This document shows, in pieces, positions 57,598 to 64,000 of a stretch of 64,000 bases of DNA. Within the stretch, counting starts at the first letter, position 1. Each line of letters begins with the position of its first letter. The notes under the pieces are model-generated. The model was not told where the DNA came from, made no database searches, and worked only from the letters and a program-made list of their open reading frames with translations. The DNA lies in the IMG/VR virus record IMGVR_UViG_3300044972_002389, positions 264,604-328,603 of that record; one strand, given 5' to 3'. Source of the DNA: a virus. The translations under genes were made by a program, and so were the position numbers.

Positions 57598-60351
57598 ATG
57601 AAAACAAAAATTAGTAAAATTTTACAAAAAGCACTAGTTGAAGCCATAGCCCCAAGGGGTGGGCCCAAGAGCGCTCCTCCCGCCAAGCTAACAGTTAGTA
57701 GTGCCACCTTGGATTCAAGACTGGAGATGATTAACAATGTATTGGACAACATGTATGACCACATTAGTGGTATCCTGCTTGTTGGTCCTACAGGCATTGG
57801 AAAAACATCATTTGTTTATCAATTTAGTGAACTTATGGGCATGAATGCAGTAGTTGTGGAGGCACCGCATGTTAGTGAAGAGCACTTGGTTAACATTCCA
57901 TTTATGGTATATAATCCCATTAACAAAACCAAAAAAGCAGGCACTGACCAACTGACCCCAGTAGAGCCAGCAAGAAAAGCTGCTAAAAGTCCGAACCAAC
58001 CTATAGATATCAAAAAATGGGACGTAGTTTACGGTAAAAGCCATCTTGTAGCTTCCATTGAAGCGTTGAGGCCCGTAAGTGATCAAGAGCTCTTGAACCA
58101 CATGAACTCAAAATCTAGCAATAATACCAAAGCTCTTTGGAAAGGCTTAGGTGGCACCGAAACAACTATACCACCTAGAGTGGCTGAATTGCGTAGACGC
58201 TACAGCAGCATCCTATTCATTGATGAATTTATGCGTCAAGTAACAGGTGGGGTTCGTAATATTCTTCGTGATTTGGTTGTGGACAAGAAGGTTGGTGATA
58301 ATGACTTACCTCCCAACGTGTACTCTATGTATGCCAGCAACTTGAAGGATACTGGATCCCAGGGCACTGTTGAACAAATGCCCAGCTTTTACCAATTCCA
58401 ACAGATTCACTTCCCTACTCCCAGCAAGCAAGATTTTTTCCATTATTTGATTGCTGAATTTGAAAAAGATGGAGTTCATCTCAAGCCAGAAGTGGCAACA
58501 GCATTCTACAAAGCACTAGATGACAAACATATAAGTTATGATGATGCAGCATCAGAAATTCGCACCAGTCCTCGCCGGTGGGAGCAAATTATCAGTTATG
58601 TGAATGCAAGTGTTCCTGTCACTACAAAAGAACAAGCATCCTCTCTATTAGCAAACATAAAAGCTAATTTTGAAGATATTGATAAAGTAAGCAGTCTCTA
58701 TAAACTAGTTGATCAAATTGTACGTAATATTATTTGGGACACAAGTGGCGAGGACTTTGCAGGTGTGAAGGCAAATAGCCCTACCTTATGGCGTGATACA
58801 CTTATGCATCAAGTTGAAACAGCTGAAAAAATGGGCGATCAGAGAGCTTATGTTCCCATTGTTGCAGGTCAGCCTGGTATTGGCAAAACTGCGGAAATGA
58901 CTTCAATAGCTGACAAATTGAACTTAAGGCTTATAAGAATTTCTTGCACAAGTTTACGTCCTGAAGACGTTACTGGTATTCCATTGCCTGATGAAAAAGA
59001 GGGTAAATTTGATGTTAAGTTTGCTGATCCTCCGTTGTATCGAAAGATTATTGATCAAATGGAACAAAAAAAGGAAGCTTTTCTCAATTCACCAAAAATT
59101 TCAGAGGAGAGAAAACAAGAGTGGCTCGGCAAGCCCAAGCAATATTTGTTGTTCTTTGATGAATTCAACCGTCCTGAAGAAGCCACTACTTACAACACAC
59201 TGCGCCGTGTTATTTTGGACAAAAGTTTTACGGATGATATCAAGTTGCCCAAAAATCTAATTGTCGTTGCAGCCATGAATCCAACAGACCTTAAAGTCCA
59301 GCCACTCACAGGTCATATGAAAGATGCGACTGACTATATAGCAACAGCCCCACGTTGGAGCTCACAGAAAGAATTTCATGATACCTCTTTGCTGCGACCA
59401 GACCTAAGTGAGGAAGCATCCACTATTGCCCGGATGTTGGTTCATAACTTTGCTGAAAAATTTAAGCTGGATGTTCCTGACCCTAGCAAAAACATAGATT
59501 CTGAAAGCAGGCAATTCTATATTCAAGTGGGAGATGATGATGTATATATGTCAGGTAGAGAGTATTCAGACATGTTACTGGCCATGCAGCGTGGATTGGA
59601 TCGGGTAGTTAACAAAAAAGATCAGTATGTGCTGCCCAATGGTGAATTTGATAGCGACGGCTATATTGATGCCTTACTGCGCATGGCTAGCACAAAAATC
59701 ATGATGACACTAGACAATGTTTTGCACAAAAATCAAATTGACAGAGAAATGTTTGTTGACCAACTGGATCTTTGGTTGCAAGAACAACGAGAACTATTGA
59801 CCAGCAGTCAAACAACCGGAACCAGTTTGGAAAGCTTGTTTGACAATGCAGTTCGCAATCCCAAGAAGCATCTCAAAGACAATGCAGCATTTATGAATTG
59901 GGTTGATACACAATTTAGCCCAGCTGACTTCACCAATGAGTTCCTAGCTTGGTTAACAAACGTTGCTGCACAAGAGGCCAACAAGTTTGATCTGTTGGTC
60001 AGCAAAACGCATAACAAAAAAGTCATACAAGATGGTGTAGTTCAAATAACTGATGATTTGATCGACAAAGTGAACTTCATTGTTGATGAAATTATCATGG
60101 CAATGAATGTTCACAAGCTCAGTAGCCAAATTGGACAAAGTATGGAAGCTGCATTGAGAAAGTTTTGGACCAGTGTGTTCATTGCTGATATTGAAAGAAT
60201 GGAAGAAGAGGCTAAAGATCTTGCCAAAACTGATAAGGCTGCATCAAAAGCTGCCTTGGCTGCTGTAGAGGGGTATCAAAACACGTTGATGGATTATCAA
60301 CGCAAGGTTGCAGCCAAAGTAAGAAGTTTCAGAAAACCCGCAGGAACATAA
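57598..60351 (+). CDS. Double AAA+ ATPase, MoxR-like
   Basis: 917 residues from ATG 57598. Two AAA+ modules: Walker A LLVGPTGIGKTSF (about 61-73) with Walker B SILFIDEFMR (about 204-213); and Walker A VAGQPGIGKTAEM (about 422-434) with Walker B LLFFDEFNRPEEA (about 517-529). The second has VVAAMNPTDLK as sensor 1. The C-terminal 300 residues are helical. MoxR-type ATPases work with VWA proteins as chaperones or metal inserters; the next gene has that domain, 18 bases away. Confidence 0.8.
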   Translation: MKTKISKILQKALVEAIAPRGGPKSAPPAKLTVSSATLDSRLEMINNVLDNMYDHISGILLVGPTGIGKTSFVYQFSELMGMNAVVVEAPHVSEEHLVNIPFMVYNPINKTKKAGTDQLTPVEPARKAAKSPNQPIDIKKWDVVYGKSHLVASIEALRPVSDQELLNHMNSKSSNNTKALWKGLGGTETTIPPRVAELRRRYSSILFIDEFMRQVTGGVRNILRDLVVDKKVGDNDLPPNVYSMYASNLKDTGSQGTVEQMPSFYQFQQIHFPTPSKQDFFHYLIAEFEKDGVHLKPEVATAFYKALDDKHISYDDAASEIRTSPRRWEQIISYVNASVPVTTKEQASSLLANIKANFEDIDKVSSLYKLVDQIVRNIIWDTSGEDFAGVKANSPTLWRDTLMHQVETAEKMGDQRAYVPIVAGQPGIGKTAEMTSIADKLNLRLIRISCTSLRPEDVTGIPLPDEKEGKFDVKFADPPLYRKIIDQMEQKKEAFLNSPKISEERKQEWLGKPKQYLLFFDEFNRPEEATTYNTLRRVILDKSFTDDIKLPKNLIVVAAMNPTDLKVQPLTGHMKDATDYIATAPRWSSQKEFHDTSLLRPDLSEEASTIARMLVHNFAEKFKLDVPDPSKNIDSESRQFYIQVGDDDVYMSGREYSDMLLAMQRGLDRVVNKKDQYVLPNGEFDSDGYIDALLRMASTKIMMTLDNVLHKNQIDREMFVDQLDLWLQEQRELLTSSQTTGTSLESLFDNAVRNPKKHLKDNAAFMNWVDTQFSPADFTNEFLAWLTNVAAQEANKFDLLVSKTHNKKVIQDGVVQITDDLIDKVNFIVDEIIMAMNVHKLSSQIGQSMEAALRKFWTSVFIADIERMEEEAKDLAKTDKAASKAALAAVEGYQNTLMDYQRKVAAKVRSFRKPAGT

Positions 60352-60369
60352 TCAAAGATAGGACGAACA

Positions 60370-62775
60370 ATGGCATTTTCTGTCAAGAGCAATTTAGCCA
60401 AAACACTTTTGGCGTTGGATACCAAGACCTCAGTAACCCCCAAAACAAGGGTTGCTGAGGCTTGGACTATGCGGGCACGCGAAATGGGCGAAACGCCCTT
60501 CAAAAAATCCACACTTCAAGATCGGCACATACAAGAAGTGTTGCAGCATGCCAGTATGGTTACTGGGGTCCCGCTCCCTGATATTGAGCGAGCCATGCAG
60601 AAAAAAATGGCTGAGATTGAAGAGATCAAAAAGTACAGCCCTATTCTCTATGAAACCATTGCTCATAATGCTGCTGAAAATGCTGTATTTGATTTGGTAA
60701 GCAGTGTGCGAAGTAATGTAATGGATCCGCATCCAAGTTTACTAAAATTTGATGAAATAACTTTCCTCAAACTGGCCCGAATGGTTCAGGCGGAGCACCC
60801 TATGTTTCGCCCATTGAAACAACCTGCTGATCCAATCCGTAGAGTGTGGAAAGTTACTCCAATCTTGGTACCTAGTAACCTGCGTGAATACAAAAAGTAC
60901 AATGGTGTGAACACTGCTTGTGCAACTGCTCAAGGTGACTTTGTATTCAACAAACCGTTCATGCAAAACTTGATGGATTGGGCAGTTATTGAAGGTGTTC
61001 ACCCCCAAGGCAAAAAATATCACAGCAATGGAGGTCCCATTCCTGATGCCTATGTGTATGTGGAATTTTTGATTATGCATGAGTACATGCATTTTGCCTA
61101 TGGCGATTTCAATTATAGCAAACAATTGCCGCAATTCAATCACAAAGTTCACAACTGGGCTTCAGATTTCAGGAGCAATTACGACCTCGTTAAAAACAAC
61201 TTTGCGCAATTGCCTATTGGGTTGTTCAGTGATCACATCAATAGTGATCGGCAAGGCAGCTACACTGACATGGCACAGCTGGTTCACGATGAACTCAAAA
61301 AACTGCCACCACATTTGCAGAAATTGTGGGAAAAAATAGCCAAAATTGATGAAGAACCCAACAAACCCAAAACGCCTAAAAAAACCAGCACTAAACCGCC
61401 ACCGCCTGTGATCAAGGTGCGGTATAGGGCAAGTGAGAGTGATGTTGTAAGGCTCCCAGATGGTACATATGGGCAGGTTACAAAAGTTGATCCGGATGGA
61501 AGTTTTGATACCCGTCCACTAACGCAGGACGAGGCAACACAACTGCTCAATTATCCCAAAGGCTATCGTGTGCGGGCTAATCCACAAATAACAGAAAGCA
61601 AGAGAAAAAGGATTTTGTTGGAAGGCCGTTGGAAGCCTGATGATGTGATTTGGATGAAACCCAAGCGGGACAAACCTACTCCTCCACCTCAACCTCCTGA
61701 GCCCCCATTACCACCTGAACCGGAAGATGATGAGGACGAACCAACACCGCCTCCTGTAATTGACATGGAGGGGGAAGATCCACCACCTGACGAAGATGAT
61801 GAAGGAGAAGGAAGCAGTGGTGGTGAAGAAGGTGAAGACGAGGAAGAGGACGGTAAGGAAGGCAAAGGCAAAGACGAAAAAGAGAAAGAAAAGAAAAAAG
61901 AAAAAGTCTTTGGCCCGTCTCCAGATGAAATAGCTGAAAAACTCAAGGACCAGATCAAGGATTCTAACATTACACCTCGGCCAGGGACTCCTAGTGGTAG
62001 AGACGATCCCCGGATGGGTCCTGGCCAAGCTGGCAGTCCTGGTGGCGCAGGGGCATTGCCTTTGGGTTCTGCCAAAAAGCGTGTTGAAGACATCAAGCCG
62101 CATATGAATTGGAAACAGTTGATCAAGTTGATGGTGTCCAGTAGTCAATTGGCAACAGACACATCGTACACCAAGCCCAGCAGGAGAAACATCACAGGTG
62201 CGCCCATAGCTGCCAAGTTAGGGGCTGCTGCAATCAAACCTGGTCAAGTCAAGCGACCTGTTCCCATCAACAAAGTGTTGCTTGCATTCGACACATCAGG
62301 TAGCATGTGGGGGTTTGTACCTACTGCCTTGAAAGAGGCTGAAATGCTCTTGAAGCAGTTGGGCAAAGTTGATTATCCTTTTGGTGTTATGTTCTGGGCT
62401 GGTAGTCACGAAAGCTTTGTGGTAAACCAAGGACAAGATTTTTATGCTCCTGTTGACAACTTGCGCCAACTTAATGAACCTGTAGACAAAAGCAAACAAA
62501 TCAAGGGCTGGAACAATGTTTTGAAACAGCATGGCACAGGTGGCACAATGTTTACACCTGCAATGGTAAGCGAGCTATCTGCTGCTGCCTCAGATGGTTT
62601 CAATATTTTGATATTCTCAGATACTGACCTATTGGACAATCAAAATTGGCTCAACTTCCTGAAATTGTGGAAAGCACACAAAGCCAATGTGTTTTGTGTG
62701 TTCAACGATGAACCAAGTTGGCGTAAGGCAGTGAAAAAAGTGGGACAAAATACACCACATTTTACTCATTTGTAA
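60370..62775 (+). CDS. Metallopeptidase-like plus VWA-like protein (DUF2201-type)
   Basis: 801 residues. An HExxH motif occurs at about 237-241 (LIMHEYMHFAYGDF), followed by VHNWASDFRSNYDL with a further ligand-like Asp, as in DUF2201 metallopeptidase-like domains. Residues about 430-560 are a Pro- and acid-rich linker. The VWA domain near 640-760 has MIDAS DTSGSMWG, GTGGTMFTP and FSDTDL. The domain pair and the AAA+ partner upstream suggest an ATP-driven remodelling or proteolysis complex. The target is unknown. Confidence 0.75.
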   Translation: MAFSVKSNLAKTLLALDTKTSVTPKTRVAEAWTMRAREMGETPFKKSTLQDRHIQEVLQHASMVTGVPLPDIERAMQKKMAEIEEIKKYSPILYETIAHNAAENAVFDLVSSVRSNVMDPHPSLLKFDEITFLKLARMVQAEHPMFRPLKQPADPIRRVWKVTPILVPSNLREYKKYNGVNTACATAQGDFVFNKPFMQNLMDWAVIEGVHPQGKKYHSNGGPIPDAYVYVEFLIMHEYMHFAYGDFNYSKQLPQFNHKVHNWASDFRSNYDLVKNNFAQLPIGLFSDHINSDRQGSYTDMAQLVHDELKKLPPHLQKLWEKIAKIDEEPNKPKTPKKTSTKPPPPVIKVRYRASESDVVRLPDGTYGQVTKVDPDGSFDTRPLTQDEATQLLNYPKGYRVRANPQITESKRKRILLEGRWKPDDVIWMKPKRDKPTPPPQPPEPPLPPEPEDDEDEPTPPPVIDMEGEDPPPDEDDEGEGSSGGEEGEDEEEDGKEGKGKDEKEKEKKKEKVFGPSPDEIAEKLKDQIKDSNITPRPGTPSGRDDPRMGPGQAGSPGGAGALPLGSAKKRVEDIKPHMNWKQLIKLMVSSSQLATDTSYTKPSRRNITGAPIAAKLGAAAIKPGQVKRPVPINKVLLAFDTSGSMWGFVPTALKEAEMLLKQLGKVDYPFGVMFWAGSHESFVVNQGQDFYAPVDNLRQLNEPVDKSKQIKGWNNVLKQHGTGGTMFTPAMVSELSAAASDGFNILIFSDTDLLDNQNWLNFLKLWKAHKANVFCVFNDEPSWRKAVKKVGQNTPHFTHL

Positions 62776-62777
62776 TC

Positions 62778-63413
62778 ATGCAGGCAGAGATTCATCCGCT
62801 AGACTGGGTTTACAAAAATTTTGATGTGCCTAGCACAACCAAAATCTCCTTGAGTCCCAGTAATGAGATAGTTGTTGACGGTGATATTGTAGCTTGGGGA
62901 GTAGGGCAATCCTTTCCCCAGCTACCTGTGCGTTTCAAAAAAGTCACAGGCGTCTGCGGCTTTGCCAGCATGGGGCTTGAATCTCTCTTAGGTGCGCCAC
63001 AAGAGTGCGGGTCCTTTTATTGCTCTGGTAACGAACTAGAGTCTCTTGAACATGGACCAACAACGATTGTAGGCGGCGAATACAATTGCTCTTATAATCG
63101 TTTGAGTGATTTAACAGGCCTGCCCACTGAAATTCCAGGCAGGCTCAGCTGCCATGGTAACTGGTTAACCTCCTTACAAGGGTTTCCTAACCACGTTGGA
63201 ACAAGTGTTGACTTAACATGGCACAATAGTTTGCCTTTGTTGAGAACTTTGGTTGCTAAGGAAGTTGGGTTCTCAAACACAGGTGACACTTTCGAGAAGG
63301 CTTACCAGGTAGCCAAGATATTGAACAAATACGCAGGACAAGGCAAACGTGCCATGTTTGATTGCCAAAAAGACTTGGAAGATGCAGGATTTGAAGGAAA
63401 TGCAAGATGGTAG
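62778..63413 (+). CDS. Leucine-rich-repeat-like protein, family member 1
   Basis: 211 residues starting two bases after the VWA gene. The middle has about five short repeats of the type F-x-C-S-x-N-x-L-x-S-L-x-G-x-P (GSFYCSGNELESLEHGP, YNCSYNRLSDLTGLP, LSCHGNWLTSLQGFP). The C-terminus KRAMFDCQKDLEDAGF is shared with the next gene. Such repeats bind proteins. The stop overlaps the next ATG as ATGGTAG. Confidence 0.7.
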   Translation: MQAEIHPLDWVYKNFDVPSTTKISLSPSNEIVVDGDIVAWGVGQSFPQLPVRFKKVTGVCGFASMGLESLLGAPQECGSFYCSGNELESLEHGPTTIVGGEYNCSYNRLSDLTGLPTEIPGRLSCHGNWLTSLQGFPNHVGTSVDLTWHNSLPLLRTLVAKEVGFSNTGDTFEKAYQVAKILNKYAGQGKRAMFDCQKDLEDAGFEGNARW

Positions 63414-63958
63414 ACAAAAATGAAATAATGGAGTTGTTTGAAAAATATTTTAAAACAGCTGATGAGATAACCATTGACGATAAGGGATTGGTCTCTTGTA
63501 CTGGAGATGTAGGTCTCCAACCAGAACTGAAGCACGAGAGGTTACCTGTGTCTTTTGATATGGTTGATGGTGATTTCTGGTGCCACAACAACCAGCTCAC
63601 AACACTTGAAGGTGCACCCACTTCAGTTGGTGGTGATTTCGGGTGCTACCACAACCAGCTCACAACACTTGAAGGTGCACCCACTTCAGTTGGTGGTGAT
63701 TTCAGGTGCTACCACAACCAGCTCACCTCACTTGAAGGCATGCCAGCCGTAGAAGGAACCTTGTGGCTCTCCTACAGCCCCACGTTGCCACTGCTTCGTT
63801 GTTTGCTCGCAAAAGAGATTCAACTGTATCCCAAAGATGGGAAGCACAAAACAGCTGAAAAAATTCTCAATCGATACGCAGGGCAAGGCAAACGAGCAAT
63901 GTTTGACTGCCAAAAAGACTTGGAAGATGCAGGCTTTGAAGGAAATGCCAGATGGTAG
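63407..63958 (+). CDS. Leucine-rich-repeat-like protein, family member 2
   Basis: 183 residues. Three near-identical 21-residue repeats (HNQLTTLEGAPTSVGGDF) are framed by a conserved N-terminal helix (NEIMELFEKYFKTADEITI) and the same C-terminal tail as member 1. The tail is nearly identical in DNA and protein. Joined to the next copy through ATGGTAG. Confidence 0.7.
   Translation: MVDKNEIMELFEKYFKTADEITIDDKGLVSCTGDVGLQPELKHERLPVSFDMVDGDFWCHNNQLTTLEGAPTSVGGDFGCYHNQLTTLEGAPTSVGGDFRCYHNQLTSLEGMPAVEGTLWLSYSPTLPLLRCLLAKEIQLYPKDGKHKTAEKILNRYAGQGKRAMFDCQKDLEDAGFEGNARW
63569..63757 (+). repeat. 63-bp tandem repeat, three copies
   Basis: Units begin at 63569, 63632 and 63695, in frame, with only a few base changes. 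They encode the LRR-like units of member 2. Confidence 0.9.
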
Positions 63959-64000
63959 ACAAAAAAGAAGTAATGGCTTTGTTGGAAAAATATTTCAAAA
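63952..64000 (+). CDS. Leucine-rich-repeat-like protein, family member 3 (partial)
   Basis: ATG 63952 overlaps the previous stop. The visible 16 codons read MVDKKEVMALLEKYFK, matching the start of member 2 (MVDKNEIMELFEKYFK). The gene continues beyond the window. Confidence 0.65.
   Translation, partial: MVDKKEVMALLEKYFK

Overview
This window is a stretch of a large tailed-phage genome of the T4-like (myovirus) type. The evidence is a tail tube protein, a gp4-like head-completion nuclease, small and large terminase, gp32-like SSB, UvsX, UvsY, UvsW, gp62-like clamp loader, gp61-like primase, gp41-like helicase, NrdA/NrdB with a glutaredoxin and a two-subunit type II topoisomerase. Several genes use a T4-type late promoter motif (core TAAATA). 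Three signals point to an alphaproteobacterial host: a Usg-like protein beside the terminase, a Bax-inhibitor-1 protein of the alphaproteobacterial kind, and a circularly permuted (two-piece) tmRNA gene with an ANDNN-type tag. Major capsid, portal, sheath and DNA polymerase are not in the window.

Layout. 1-0.7 kb: minus-strand homing-endonuclease-like gene cut by the window edge. 0.8-8.7 kb: tail, head-completion and packaging genes. 8.8-13.3 kb: SSB, UvsX, a phage ribosomal protein bL33, an RlmN-like radical SAM enzyme, UvsY. 13.3-20.0 kb: an accessory region that looks richer in G+C, with host-type sigma70 promoters: secreted nuclease, SprT-like protein, small membrane protein, AAA ATPase, many small genes, P-loop kinase, coiled-coil protein. 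20.0-24.4 kb: two kinase-like paralogues, then uvsW invaded by a GIY-YIG endonuclease with a leftover 5' piece of uvsW upstream. 24.4-27 kb: a radical SAM gene under a palindromic operator, and a beta-repeat structural protein. 27-34 kb: clamp loader, DnaE-like fragment, primase, helicase. 34-48 kb: virion gene cluster with a LysM protein, an abundant structural protein, an A-type Fe-S protein, a large beta-repeat protein and a RecB-like nuclease. 48-52 kb: nucleotide reduction. 52-64 kb: tmRNA, Bax inhibitor, topoisomerase, a double AAA+ ATPase with a metallopeptidase-VWA partner, and a tandem family of leucine-rich-repeat-like genes running off the right edge.

How it works together. Replication and recombination genes form the T4-like core. 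Late genes carry TAAATA promoters; at two divergent gene pairs these sit back to back in perfect palindromes. Accessory genes carry TTGACA/TATAAT promoters and a recurring leader with the core GCAAACAAGGAG. Four virion-region proteins begin with peptides ending in L-x-E-A/S, like T4 capsid-targeting propeptides. The most unusual theme is translation control: tmRNA, bL33 and an RlmN-like rRNA/tRNA-modifying enzyme in one phage, with a YccA/BI-1-type protein next to the tmRNA.
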